Shown in pieces: positions 22,560 to 35,449 of a stretch of DNA of 64,000 nt. The notes below the pieces were generated by a model, which searched no databases, had not been told where the DNA came from, and saw only the letters and a list, made by a program, of their open reading frames with translations. Positions within the stretch are counted from its first letter, which is position 1; each line of letters starts with the position of its first letter. The DNA is from Magicicada septendecula (lineage: Eukaryota > Arthropoda > Insecta > Hemiptera > Cicadidae), in NCBI GenBank assembly GCA_034769895.1, contig CM068369.1, forward strand, positions 145,473,574 through 145,537,573, read 5' to 3'. The position numbers and the translations under genes are program-made.

Positions 22560-25500
22560 ATTTGTTTTATTAACAAATAAAGTTGCATGTGTCACATTTT
22601 ATCACTAATTTTTATTCATGCTTTTAATGTTAATAAATAATTGTGGAATAATTAATTTTTGTTGATAACACAAATAAAGTTATGAAATGGACAATTGGTA
22701 AAGATTGATATTTACTAGATTTACAGCATAGCCTATCTGCAACTGGATATGCTATAATAATAATTGTGCTGTTCCACACAGTGTATTTTTCTTTGTCCTG
22801 CTTACTAACCTAGAGATTATGTATGAACCTACATGAAACAAATTGTATAAGTACCCTTTAGATTTCTTCTTCGAGATTAGTTCAAGTTATGCAAATTACA
22901 GATTTGAAAACACTATTCACATACTCTACCATCTTGGCACCACCTAGGCCTACGAGGCAGATATAAAAACAGATGATAATTTACAAACTTTGTCTGCTGC
23001 AGCCACTTCCAAACTGTAGGCCTATTTCAGCACTTCCAGCATCTTGTTCCACTCCGTTTTGTCACTCAAAAAAATTTCTTATGCCATACAGATTTTGCAG
23101 TACAGGATGCTTTATTGGTTCAGACAAGTCTAGCCTTATAACATCACCCACCCAGTACAGCCTCCTAGCTTTACCTTTTTAAGTTTAGTATCATGTCCTG
23201 AAGTAAAGAATAAAGCCCTCAGGGGCATTGTTGCCTCCAGACACCATACGATTTTGAAAACAACAGACCCCAAGTTTAACTCTTTTATAAAATTTAATGT
23301 AATACTTATCTATTATTAATAATAGTAGTATTCTATTATTGTAATATTCATGATATCAACACAATAAACAAATTTTAACTTCCGAGGCAAGGAATTATGA
23401 ATTTTGGCAGATGGAGTTTTGGAGGGAGATTCAGACCTCTCCCTGCAATGTCCCATTCAGCTAAAATAATACAAATAATTGTAAGTTAATATTAATATGA
23501 TACAGGTTCAGTCTGTAATAAACTACAAGTTTTTACATAATATAAACAAAGCAGTGGGCTGGTTTTCTAAGCACATAAAATTTATTTATGATAAACCAAA
23601 AATCCAATTTCCAAAGGAGCTGCTAGTCAGTGTTTTGTGATTTAATGAAAGGAAATATGACAAATGTATTATACATTTTTCTTTATATCGTTACAAGTGT
23701 ATAACGTTTTACATTATAATTGGATTATCTTTTCAATATGTTCTGATGTTCAAGAAAAAAATGAAAAATACTCGCAACACATTCTGATTACTTAGGACAA
23801 ACAGGAATTAGTATCACAATGACTGTACACATTTATGTGGTTTTTATTAAAAACACAAGAAAGAAACACAAATTAAAGACGACACATGGACTGAAAACTT
23901 GGTAAATACAACTGGTTTATAGGTTATTTTCATAATCCTTATTCCTTTAGTGCAGGTAAATATTAAGCATGGCAGACATGGGAAATCGTTAAGTAGCCAC
24001 AATGTACGACATTACAACAAAGAACAGGCCCAACTATTTTTAACACTAACACAAGGGACAAATGATTTAAATACAGGAAATATACTGATATGAATTATAT
24101 TATGCCTATTTATTAGATAAGCCTATGAATGTTTAAGTACTACTTTTGTTCATTACCATACTCGTCCATTTCCTATCAAAAAAATATATATTCTCAAATA
24201 CACTACCTGTGTCAAGGGAAGCATACAGTGTTACAAAAAAGAATACAAAAAATTATTTAGTTACAAATAATAAATGTGCCATATTTGTCATTCAGTGAAT
24301 ATGTACTCCATTTACATGAGTTACAGCACTATTTATATATACAACTATGGAGTGTTCAAAAGGTATGTATTATATACTTATATATATACGCCTATAAATG
24401 AAATTAATGCAAAATTATATAACAGTAGAAAACATTTGAATGAAGTTACATAATTGAAATATGTTTTAGATCAAAGTTTATGGAAACAAGCAATCATTAT
24501 TTTGCTTTAAAATAAGCTCTACTATGCTGAAATTTTTCATATAAAAAATTAGGCAACAAAAACATATAATTTTTACTATTTTTTAAATCAATTATGATAT
24601 ATAATCTATGAATTAACTATTCGATCGTTTCCTTGTATTATTGAATTCATTATAATCTATTTAGTCAATTGCGTTAAACAAATTCTGTATTTAATATGAC
24701 ATAAATTTAAAAATATTTGTTCTTGAGATAATCCAAGTCATACGGTAACAACATTAAATCTATTAACAACTTCACCAACATAAATGTTACAATACTCACA
24801 GCATACTCCTACAGTCACATGCATGTGATAATTTATAGAAAGTAGAAAGCTGTCATCAATAAATATAACAACCTCCAAAGTAAATGCAGAGTACCTACTA
24901 CCCAAATACTTTCTATAACTTTTAATGTGATTTCAATTTTACAATTCAGTGGCAAGACAAACAACGAATTTAAATCTAGCATTTAATATGTTCACACGAA
25001 TTCTCAGTTCAGCTGAAAGTGACATTACAAAGGGCTCGGTACATCATCTCACCTTTACATTGATTACATTTGATAAAACATTCAAAACTATTGATTCACA
25101 CAAAAATTCACACTAATACTTTCAAAAGTCTTAAATTTTAAAATATAACATCAACAATTAATAAGAATAAAACGTTTTCTTACAAAGATCGTCCTTGAAA
25201 GATCGCTGCTTCCTGAGCCTATGTTAGGGAACTGAACAATTCACTTTCACCACGTTCACTTAGCAGATGTTTAGAAGAAAAACTGATCACACAACTTTAT
25301 ATATATTTAATATTAATAATGTGAACACGATTAACACCTAACTGTGAAACAACGTTACATCGTAATTCTGATAACTTTTCTCTTTGACAAATATTAAGCT
25401 AACAAAAACACCACTTCAGCTGACCGTCGCAGCTCGGCAGCAAATAAACTGCTGCTGAGCAGCTGCCAATGCCAGCTGATCGTTGCCAACATTTGTCACT

Positions 25501-26150
25501 ATCGGTTTAATACACAGTCTTGATGTATTCATACAATGTAAATATTTTTCGAAATTCCGAAAAAATCTTAATTGTAATATTATTACGTAATTTAAAATGT
25601 AAATCATTTTATAAATTAGCATACAGTTTAATTAAATCAAAATGCTTATTCGTCATATATTTTCGTTACGTTTTAACTACCATGTAAATATTCCTACACT
25701 TATAAATGGTTTGTATATTTATAAAATATATACACGTATAAACCCCACACTATAAACATATAAATAAACAATAGCTATTAAGGAAAACGGTTGTAAGTTA
25801 ATTATAAAAATTCTCAATGGGAATTTAAAAGCTTGAAAGTGTGAATTTATGGTTAGTCACGTTTTTATGAACCTGCCTTTATTTGGTCGAAGAAGGTAAT
25901 CCGTCAGCCTTCACAACAAATCGTTTACGTTCTCGGCCTTTTCAGAGTACAGGAAACTAAACAGGCCATCCATTATTTTGATCCAAGGCGAATGAAAGGC
26001 CACTTCCTTAAATACGCTACAACTACGCAGATTTCATGATTTCTATAAATACATAGCGCATTTCAAAAAATTGAGTAGTTTACAAGAAAACAACAGACTT
26101 TTTAAGATTCACTTGCATTAATTTTTACATTCTAAAAATTAGATAGTAAA
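22560..26150. other. 3.6 kb AT-rich DNA, no gene seen
   Basis: Only short random ORFs (69 codons at 22973, 68 at 25416). No LTR, TIR or tRNA-like pattern recognised. A small GC-richer patch near 25420-25500 has a short GCAGC/GCTGC inverted repeat. Confidence 0.5.
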
Positions 26151-26153
26151 CAA

Positions 26154-27610
26154 CGGTGGCGTACCAACGCCTTTGAGGGCCCGGGGCGAAAGTTCCTGGC
26201 CGTGCCCTCCCATTATTAAGCACTCCCAATATTGTGCCTCTTCTATCGGCACCACAAAACTGAGTCATAATCTTATATCCATAAAAACTATTGGAAAAAA
26301 ATATGTGGAAAGAACTAACTATGTAAGTATTAATAGAACTTAAAGGAAAACTAAAATAAAAACACAGATTTTGCGTTTTTTTATTACTTTTTCAAATATG
26401 TAGTTTTTATTTCAATTAAAATTAATGACAACATGTAGAAAAATGCTTAATTTTTCAACTTAAATACTTACTACGTACATGTTATGATGTATTATAAAAC
26501 TAGGCAAAATATTTAATTAACTTCAGTACTGAATCCGTATATTGTGAGCATTATTTGCTGAAAAACATTTTCAACCATTGTTAGTTGTAAATGAAAGTGT
26601 TGTACTGATAATTATGTGCTACAAAATATGTATTATAAGACAGCAAAAACTTACACAAAATAAAATACTCTCAATGATTTATAGAAACTGCTTTTTACGA
26701 GGTTTTGCTTCTGCAAATATTTTGATACATTCGTCAAAATTTATTGTTTTAGCTACTTTACTTTCTATAGAAAGTATGGCTAAACTGTTCAGTCTTGATT
26801 GACTCATTGTTGAGCGAAGATAACTTTTTATTAGATTTAACTTTGAAAAACTTCTTTCACAAGAAGCAATGGATACACATATCGTTAAAAATATCCTAAG
26901 TGCTACACAAAGGTTGGGAACTGATTCTTGTAAGTCCATTTCGATAATAAAATCCAACATTTTCAATGATGACCATTGTTTTGCCACTTCTTTTTTTATG
27001 TCTGCAGCTTGAACGTGACGTCGTAGCCGCTGTATTTCGGGTAACATTTCTTCCTTTTGGAGTTCATCAAATGTCTGGGTTAGGTTTGAAATAAGCTGAG
27101 GGAGTTCTTCAACATATGTCTCCATAAGATGAGCAGACTGTACAGCAGCGAATCGTTCATTCATAGTTTCCATTGAAGCCGATCTCATTGTCAGTTCTTG
27201 ATAAAATTTATCTATACATTCAAACATGCATCTTCTTAAATCTTGTTGTAGAGAGAGGCCTTCGTCTCTTGCATTTTCTCCCGGCATCATTTTCTTGAAT
27301 CTTCTACGTCCACTTTTTCCAACTGGTATGTCCAAGTCTTTACAAGTGTTTGTTGCAAAATCAAGCGCACTTCCAACCATCTCTTCTCGGTTTTCTTGTA
27401 AAAAAAGTTTCAAAGTTTTCAACTTTTGTACACTTTTGTCAAGTGTTATCCCCTTTATCTGAAGATATTTTTGAGCATGGTTGACTTCTTCAAGAACGTG
27501 ACACCACATTTTAAATTTTAAATACAAATTTGTCTCGTCGTGGGGCCCCTCCCAGGCGGGGGCCTGGGGCGGTACGCCCCCCCCCCCCCCGCCCCCTTGG
27601 TACGCTACTG
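26154..27610 (-). mobile_element. Internally deleted hAT transposon (ZMYM1-like family)
   Basis: Left end CGGTGGCGTACCAACG; the right end, reverse-complemented, is CAGTAGCGTACCAAGG, 12 of 16 alike, fitting the CAGTGGCGTA hAT end. Flanks GTAAACAA and ATTAACAA agree at 6 of 8 bases, as for an old 8-bp target duplication. It is 1,457 bp and carries only the C-terminal half of a transposase. A C/G homopolymer sits at about 27577-27596 by the right end. Confidence 0.75.
26679..27527 (-). pseudogene. hAT transposase C-terminal half (282 codons)
   Basis: The protein ends SIASCERSFSKLNLIKSYL ... SRLNSLAILSIES, the hAT dimerisation region with the third catalytic acid E (about residue 224). It corresponds to roughly residues 600-901 of the intact transposase at 36314-39019 (STAERSFSRLSN ... 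TRLNHLAILAIEN). The zinc finger and both catalytic D residues are missing, and the apparent start lies in a GC-rich junction close to the right TIR. The long open frame despite this suggests recent deletion. Confidence 0.8.
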
Positions 27611-28035
27611 ATTAACAACCCACATAGTGGTCTAAATTATATAAAAGGGATGAAAAATTACATAAAGCATTGAGGAGGGGTTACTTATGTAATAATAGTA
27701 GCTTATCCAAAGCTGTGTAAATGTGCCTTTATAATTCTACATTTTAAGGCAGGATTCCCTTAGGGTCCCTAAACCATGATTCCAGTGGCTAGCTTATTCA
27801 GAACCTTTAGTTTCCCTTATAGCCTACAACTTTCTGGACACCTCTACTCCCACTCATCCCTTGAACATATGCCTCAGCAAATTAGCCATTTACTTTGATC
27901 TGAGAAACATGTTCATTATTTCGATTGCCTAAGCCATTTCGTTATTTCTATGCACTAAGCCACTAATTTAAATAATACCCTTAATTTTTCTAATCTTTAT
28001 CTCTTTCTAGTATCTAGTACAGCTACCCCATGCCT
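27611..28035. other. No feature recognised
   Basis: AT-rich DNA between two hAT elements. No ORF or repeat was seen. Confidence 0.5.
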
Positions 28036-29324
28036 ATCAGACTTGGGAAAGTTCATAAAAAATTTTAGGTTAAAGTTAAAGTTAATGCCACAAAAAACTA
28101 ATTAAGTTAAAGTTAAGTCATTGCTTACAAAAACTAACTGTTTAAAGTTACAATAAAATTAACTGATTGGAAGTTAAAACGTTTTTGTTTTCTGTTTTTG
28201 TTGTATTATTGTTATTGAGCAAACTACTTTAGTGGATGAAATAATTAAAGTAAGTAATTAATGCATTTATAGACAACTTTAATTATTCTTAACTGTAGGC
28301 CTACAGTTATTACTTCAAAAACATATTCAGTTTTAACAAAAGCAGTATTTCAAAATGTGTGTAATTTTCCTCGCCTGTCCCCTAAAATGAGTCCAGCAGC
28401 ATTGAACAGCCCTTCCCTGTGAGCACACTTGTGTTATACTTTACCATTAATCTCTTCAGCAGAGGGATCACAGCTCCAACTTCTTCTGCTTCATGAAAAT
28501 ACCCCGCCAATCAGCCTGCTTCCATCACTGCCATCTTCACATTTGATAAATCAATCAGTTTTACTGCCCTTGTCGAATTTATTTGTAGACAATCTTACAA
28601 CATGTGTCAGAAGGTGTATTTGGTATTTAATCTACCAATAAGTGTTTCATAGTCAGAAAATAGTGAATTACCTATTACCAGTACTTGAACATGTTATGAA
28701 CAACAAAATCCAATAATCCAACATTTCTTTTATAAAATATTTTTGTAAGAAACTTAAACCGCAATACAAATACATAATAGAGAACTTTTAGCAATTTTTT
28801 AAGCATTTTTCAAAATTTGTTGTAATATTTTTAAATATAAAAAACTAGCCAGAACAAACAGAAACTACAAAAATCAAACATAAAGTGAAATAATTTTGAT
28901 TACAGAAAATAATTACAAAATGCACACTACAAATGGAAGAAAATGAACAAAACTTCGTGAAACGGCAGAACTAGCCTTGACAATTATAGCAGTTTGATAA
29001 ATCACTCAATTTATGACCCGGACCCGAGACCAAACAGGCGTTAGTGAAACAGCCATTAAGATAACGAGCATTAACATAGGGCTATCATATTTCCAACTCC
29101 AGAAACGAGAAACTTTTTACTTTTCAGTTTCCTGTAAAAAAGTAGTAATGTTTGTTTAATCTTAAAATTTTTTTGTTTAGTCTTCAGTAACCCTACTATT
29201 TTTGGGTTATATTTTTGCTATTTTCTCTCCAGGAAAACGATAAAAACGATTGTCAAATTATCAAGTCCGAAAATTTGACAAATTGTTTATACATGGAAAG
29301 TGGAAAAAATTTCAACAATAAACT

Positions 29325-29505
29325 GTAGACCAACCCCTTCCCACCATCAACCCCCACCACACACACCTATAGTCCGTAAAGGTTGTTCTGTAATCGACAT
29401 TCAGTATATTCCCACTGAGGAAGAGGAACATCACCTCTAAACGTTTGGGGAAGTGACAACGAATAGTAAGTTCATTACGTGAAAGTTTATATATATTAAT
29501 AAATA
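29325..29505 (+). repeat. PLE-tail-like repeat (third copy of the 15.5-kb module)
   Basis: CCACCATCAACCCCCACCAC through CACTGAGGAAGAGG ... CCTCTAAACGTTTGGG and AGTAAGTTCAT...GTGAAAGTTTATAT matches the loop and right inner arm at 15530-15690. Confidence 0.75.
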
Positions 29506-29791
29506 TAATTAAAAATTTTTGACAATACTTTTTATTCTCTATTCCTGCAGACAATGGAAATATAGAGCTACATTTGCACAACATCAGCAACTTTGATAAA
29601 AGGAAACGAAGAAATTTGACAGGGATTCTGAAAATGGAATTTGTTTGTGTAGTAGAATTCCAGAAATTTTATATGTACATTCTTAAGTATCTCAGGTTAA
29701 ACCATTAACGAGTGATTTATCGACCAGTCTCTCCTCAATGGCGGGCTGTATGGGACTGTGCGGGCTACAATCTGATGCCTGGTAACTCTTA

Positions 29792-30462
29792 GTGCTACCG
29801 CACACTGGAAACTTTTTGTCTGCAGACTGTTTTGTCTCCAAGGCAAAGGCACATGTTGTTTATGTGAGTGCGCACACTGTAAGACAAGACAGGGGCACGA
29901 CAGAATAGCCCTCAAGCTCAGGCGACAACCGCCGTAATTTTTGCCTGCTGACTGTCGGCGTCCTTGAAAAATACATTGATGTAGATGGGGCTACCGCACA
30001 CCGAGGGCAAAACTGTCTGCCATCATCAGTCTACGCCAGTATTGTGTTGTATGAAGTCGCGTGTCTGAATTTGTTCTAGAATATATTATTACTACAACAA
30101 TTGAAGTTGAAATTTTTAATTATTTGGTGTAATTTTTTAATGATGGAAGACACAAAGACTAATAGAGGAGGTTCAAAAAAGACCAGCTATGTACATAAAA
30201 ATCTGAAAGACTATTCAAAAGAATTTCCCTTTCGTTACTCTTGAACTATAAATGGCATCCACCCAGTACCGTCTTCTTTTTTTTCTTTCGAAAATGAATT
30301 AATAAAGCAACAGTAGCTGCGGTTTCCACAAAAGCATTGCAAAACTGTCGCAGGTGTGCGCAGGATTGCTACAAAACTGTTTTGCCCTTCTACTGTCGCA
30401 CCACGCCGCAGATAAGGGAAAAACAGTCTGCAGACTGTCTTGCCCTCAGTGTGCGACTAGTC
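29792..30462 (+). mobile_element. PIF/Harbinger-like non-autonomous element
   Basis: TTA flanks both ends (29789-29791 and 30463-30465), the PIF/Harbinger target. The ends share CGCACACTG and GTCTGCAGACTGTTTT in inverted orientation. A second inverted end pair lies at 29995-30020 and 30430-30455 (CGCACAC.GAGGGCAA.AC.GTCTGC, about 23 of 26 alike), so one copy may be nested in another. Inside, 30144-30200 encodes MEDT, then after one extra A, RLIEEVQKRPAMY, the start of a MADF domain, which accompanies PIF/Harbinger transposases. Confidence 0.5.
30144..30205 (+). pseudogene. MADF-domain remnant
   Basis: RLIEEVQKRPAMY matches the opening helix of MADF (Myb/SANT-like) DNA-binding domains (LI..V...P.LYD). 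One frameshift near 30158 and a TGA soon after end it. The context suggests the accessory protein of a PIF/Harbinger transposon. Confidence 0.45.
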
Positions 30463-30999
30463 TTAAAATGCATACCTTTTTGGCCATAAATGGATTTGTT
30501 CATGTGGACAATTTGAATATACGCAGTTAGTTGCCCCACAATTGGCAGAATTCGACAGCTTCAATTCTGTACTATTTGACTGCGATTGCTGCCACAGTGT
30601 GCTAGCACGTTTGGTCACAACGCAAGTTAAGAAAAAAGTGTTGTTGTCTACTTCTCTGTGGTAGTCAGGCGAATACTTAAACAGTAGACAGAAAACCAGC
30701 TGGATGTCCCCAAGTAGACAAAGAAGACCTAATGGTAAACCCAGTTCATTGTCTGTCTACCTGGAACAAACTTTCTCCAACATCGACTTAAAAAACAATT
30801 TTGGTTCAAAATTGACTAGGAAAATTGGCTTGGATTTTGACTTCAATATTAACTCGTTACTTTTTTAATCGTTAGCAAAAAATTAATGATTAATTATTAA
30901 AGTTAACCATTTTATAATTTAATGATTGAGTAAAAAAGTTGACCAATTTTTTAACGATTAATTTAATCGTTATTTATTTTTAATCATTAATCCCAAGTT

Positions 31000-31800
31000 T
31001 GCCTACCATAATGGCCTTCATTACCTATGATCTGACTAGACCTTAATGAGTCAAATCACTACATTACTAGTCATTTACTTGTATTACCCATTACTTAATA
31101 GTAATGACAATAACTAGTAATGGAATAGTGGGATGAATGTAACATAGATCTTAATTTTTGAGTTTATCAAGGATATCTTTATCTTTAGCATCTTAGAACA
31201 ACTTGTTTCTCACCGTAATTCTAGTATTAAAATCCACACGAACTTCTTTCTTTTCTGCAATAATCGGACACAATTACTTAAATTATCAAAGTTTAGACCT
31301 TTAACCATTATCTTTATACAGTTATTATGTTTTATTAAAATGATTTTAGACTTTTTTTTGTGCATTTGCTCTTAGTCCTATAGTCAATATCAATAATAGG
31401 TAATATGATAAACCTGGTAGTAACATTTAAATTCTACATTAACAGGATTGCAGTCTTCACACATGAATTTAAAATTAACTTTCTAAAGAAAGAATTATTA
31501 CTTTCTAACATGACATTAAAATCCTAACTAAATTTTTAATAAAATCTGAATTAAGATTGATCTGTAGTTATGTGTACATTCATCTCCGCATAAAAAAATA
31601 AACTGTATTAGAACACACTCTCTCATCTGACTCATTCAAGAGTCTTATATATGCTGCTGACTTGACAGAATCAGAGACAAAAAAAAAAAAAAAAAAAATA
31701 ACACAGGCATCATTCACATGCATTATTTTCCCTCTCCTTAATTCCTCTCACAACTCAAAAATTTTGCTTGGTCTGCACGCGGTAATGCTTATGAGAAATC
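31000..31800. other. AT-rich spacer
   Basis: Nothing recognised apart from a poly(A) run at 31679-31699. Confidence 0.5.
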
Positions 31801-31805
31801 AGTCA

Positions 31806-33870
31806 TTTTACTTCCATGTTCCATAAGGAAATGGAAGTATGGTGATGGCAAAAAAAATCGTGGTCGAAATTATTGCAGATTCTGATTGTACTACCCTTAA
31901 AACTTGAAAAAAAGTCATTTTTCGAAAAGTGTCTGTGTGTAGAATTTTTTCTATGGCAAACGATAACAGCCGTAAATTCAAACAGAATCAAATAATTTTT
32001 TGCATACAGCTCTGAATTGTAGAGGACTCAAGGCCTATTGTTTTTGGTGAAGGTCGGTTAAGGGAAAGGGGTAGTTTACCTGCAACATTTTATGTTTTAA
32101 CAAGGGTATTTTCTATGGCAAACGATAACAGCCGCAGAGTCAAACAGAATCATATAATGTTTTTCATGCATCCCTGAATTGTAGAGGACTCAAGACCTAT
32201 TGATTTTGGTGAAGATCAGTTAAGAGAAAAGTGTAGTTTACCGGCAATGTTTTATGTGATAACAAGGGTAATTTTACTTCCATATTCCTTAAGGAATGGA
32301 AGTATGGTGATGGCAAAAAAAATCGTGTTCGAGATGATTGCAGATTCTGATTCTACTACACTCAAAACATGAAAAAAAGTCGTTTTCCGAAAAGTGTCTG
32401 TGTGTCTATCTGTCTGTCTGTGTGTCTATCTGTCTGTAGATTTTGTTTCTATGGCAAACGATAACTGCCGCAAATTCAAACAGAATCAAATAATTTTTTG
32501 AATGCAGCCCTGATTTGCAGAGTACTCGCGACCTATTGTTTTTGGTGATGATCGGTTAAGGGAAAGGGGTAGTTTACCTGCAACGGTTTTTTTTTAGCAA
32601 GGGTAATTTTGTTTGTTTGGCAAACGATAACAGCCGCAAATTCAAACAGAATCAAATAATGTTTCGCATACGGCCCTGAATTGTAGAGTTCTCAAGATCT
32701 GTTGATTATGGTGAAGATCGGTTAAGGGAAAGGGGTAGTTTACCTGTAACGTTTTATGTTTTAACAAGGGTATTTCCTATGGCAAACGATAACAGCCGCA
32801 AATTCAAACAGAATCAAAAGATTATTTGCATACAGCCCTAAATTGTAGAGTTCTCAAGAACTATTGTTTTTGGTGAAGATCGGTTGAGGGAAAGGGGTAG
32901 TTTACCTGCAACGTTTTTTTAACAAGGGTATTTTCTATGGCAAACGATAACAGCCGCAAATTCAAACAGAATCAAATAATGTTTTGCATACATCCCTGAT
33001 TTGTAGAGTACTCAAGACCTGTTGTTGTTGGTGAAGATCGGTTAAGGGGAAGGGGTAGTTTACCTGCAACGTTTTTTTATCAAGCGTATTTTCTATGGCA
33101 AACGATAACAGCCGCAAATTCAAACACAATCAAATAATTTTTTGCATACGTCCCTGAATTGTAGAGGTCTCAATGACTTTCGATTTTGGTGAAGATCGGT
33201 TAAGGGGAAGGGGTAGTTTACCTGCAACCTTTTACGTTTTAACAAGAGTAAAGTACTTGAAAATTTATTTAAACTTTTTGAAACAATGGTAATTGTTAAA
33301 AATAAAATAATTTTGTTGCCAGGCAATAAAATTATAATTTTTTCATTTTAATGTAATATAATATTTTTCATTTAATACAGCAATAAAAAGGCAGGTAAGA
33401 CACAGCCTGGCTGTTTGGCTGAAAATGATTTTAAAAATAAATCTTAGAATATGGAAGTCATGTATGGTTCTCCATACCGATATTTTTCTATGACGAACGA
33501 TAACTGCCATAAATTCAAACAATCAAAAAATGTTTTGCACACTTCCATACATTGTAGAAAACTCAAGGCCTGTTGATTTTGGTGAAGATCGGTTAAGAGA
33601 AAGGGGTAGTTTACCTGCAACATTTTATGTTGTAACAAGAGACATTTTTTCAGATGAACGATAACTGCTGTAAATTCAAACAGAATCAAATAATTTTTTT
33701 AATTTGTGCCTGAGTTGTAGAGGACTCAAGGCCTATTGATTTTGGTGAAGATCAGTTAGGGGGAAAGGGTAGTTTACCTGAAACGTTTTTTGTTGTAACA
33801 AGAGTAAAGTACTTAATTTTGATAAATAAAGTATCCTGATAAGAAGATCTTAATAATCCACTGTAGAAAC
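31806..33870. repeat. Array of ~160-bp repeats with palindromic head modules
   Basis: Units start with CTATGGCAAACGATAAC (31951, 32113, 32449, 32616, 32777, 32935, 33093, diverged at 33488 and about 33650) and contain GGTTAAGGGAAAGGGGTAG then TTTACCTGCAAC. Spacing in uninterrupted stretches is 158-167 bp. Head modules at about 31808 and 32277 begin with an imperfect palindrome, ACTTCCAT...ATGGAAGT, followed by ATGGTGATGGCAAAAAA and a TGTC/TGTG microsatellite. Further units occur at 34200-34570, 34730-34910 and 40965-41390. Confidence 0.85.
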
Positions 33871-33984
33871 ATAGATGAAATATCTATAAATGAAGAGGCA
33901 AGTTGAATGGGGTGGGGGTAATTTTCTATAAATGAAAATTATAGTTGAAGAGGGAGGAGATAATTTTTTATATATGTACTATGT

Positions 33985-34270
33985 TATCGGCAACAAAGAA
34001 GTAGTCTGTTGTTAAAATTCCTTCCTGTCCTGTTTGACCGTAGACCAAAGTTTTCTGCAAAACCAGACGTTTCGCCAGTGCCATCGACTTCCATCATCAG
34101 TGAAAATCGAGTGCGATAACGTGTGGTGGTATACATTAGTGACCACAGTACTGTGGTTAAGGCTGAAGCAGTAAGTAGTAAGAAGTAGTTTCTATGGAAA
34201 TATTTCATTTCGAAATGATTTTAAATATAAATCTTAGAACATGGAAGTCATGTATGGTTCTCAGTACCGA
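33985..34270 (-). repeat. PLE-tail-like dispersed repeat, copy 1
   Basis: Minus strand carries CACTGATGATGGAAGTCGAT ... GGCGAAACGTCTGG and a perfect palindrome ACCACAGTACTGTGGT (about 34142). Copies occur at 39595-39905 (minus) and 63555-63850 (plus). Confidence 0.8.
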
Positions 34271-34910
34271 TATTTACTTCCATGTTCCATAAGGAAATAA
34301 GGAGGCAAAAAAAAATTGTGTTTGAGATAACTGCAGATTCTGATTGTACTACCATCAAAACATGAAAAAAAGCCATTTTTCGAAAAGTGTCTGTGTGTAG
34401 AATTTTTTCTATGGCAAACGATAACAGCCGTAAATTCAAACAGAATCAAATAATTTTTTGCATACAACTCTGAATTGTAGAGGACTCAAGGCCTATTGTT
34501 TTTGGTGAAGATCGGTTAAGGGAAAGGGGTAGTTTACCTGCAACATTTTACGTTTTAACAAGAGTAAAGTGCTTAATTTTGATAAATAAAGTATCCTGAA
34601 AATATGGTCATAATAATCCACTGTAGAAAGGTAGATGAAATATCTATAAATGAAAAGGGTAGTTGAAGAGGGAGGGGGTAATGTTTTTTATAAATTAAAA
34701 TGGTAATTGATGATGGAGGAGGTAAATTTTACTTCCATAGTCCTTAAGGAAATGGAAGTATGGTGATGGCAAAAAAAATCGTGTTCGAGATTATTGCAGA
34801 TTCTGATTGTACTACACTCAAAACATGAAAAAAAGTCGTTTTTCGAAAAGTGTCTGTGTGTGTGTCTGTCTGTCTGTAGATTTTTTTTCTATGGCAAACG
34901 ATAACAGCCA
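34270..34910. repeat. Further copies of the 160-bp repeat family
   Basis: A head module at 34275-34410, one unit to about 34570, then a unique tail (CACTGTAGAAAGGTAGATGA at about 34618) and another head module at 34730-34905 with a TGTC/TGTG tract. Confidence 0.8.
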
Positions 34911-35110
34911 CAATAAAAAGGCAGGGAAGACACACACACACATACACACACACAATTCGCGTTATTTCTGGCCTCATTCATGTTTATTTTCTTACATTTG
35001 CACGGTTTTTAAATGGAAAGTGCCGAACCCATACCAACATAACGCATGCAAGCCGAAAAAGTGTCCAGCGTGGATAACGATTTGCTTCCTGTGGATCGTT
35101 GGGCAGTGTA
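34905..35110. repeat. Dispersed repeat, also at 40105-40330
   Basis: Begins with CACAATAAAAAG and a (CA)n tract, then AATTCGCGTTATTTCTGGCC, AAATGGAAAGTGCCGAA and GATTTGCTTCCTGTGGATCG. The copy at 40105-40330 follows the same order. Confidence 0.85.
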
Positions 35111-35449
35111 ACTGCACGTGTTTACAGAGGAACGATTCATAGACAGACTTTTCGTCTTTAGGGGATGAACCCTCTGCAAGATGCTGAGGGCATGGCCCCC
35201 ACATGGGGGGGGCTGCCGCAACTGTGGGTGCAGGGCCCGGACCCCCGGGGGGCCCGGGCCTAGCCATAATTATTTTATTTTTTTTTAAATTTATTTTTAG
35301 AGAGAATATTTAACGGTTTCGAAGATAAATAAATTCGAATATATAATTATGACAAAGGCAAGTTTCGTAAAATAATATTATTCCTAAATTCTATGTTAGT
35401 TACAATTTAATTAAGTGTGTTTGTACTAGTTACTTTTGTTTACATATAA

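Larger units (their letters stand above)
28038..30998 (-). mobile_element. Old hAT remnant with CAGACTTGGGAAAGTT-type ends
   Basis: Left end CAGACTTGGGAAAGTTCATA; the right end reverse-complemented is CAAACTTGGGATTAATGATT. The ends share (C)ARACTTGGGA followed by A/T-rich GTTAAAGTTA-like repeats (28070-28160 and 30850-30980). Minus-strand 28340-28425 reads REGLFNAAGLILGDRRGKL, the hAT C-terminal 'F..AG.ilgdRRg.L' block. The rest of the transposase is not recognisable. Target duplication is not clear. Confidence 0.5.

Noticed and set aside
22973-23182. 69-codon ORF as a gene
   Set aside because: No domain, no splice or start context, and flanked by unrelated AT-rich DNA.
31806-33870. CRISPR-like array
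   Set aside because: The repeated blocks are whole ~160-bp units with similar, not unique, spacers in a eukaryotic repeat context.
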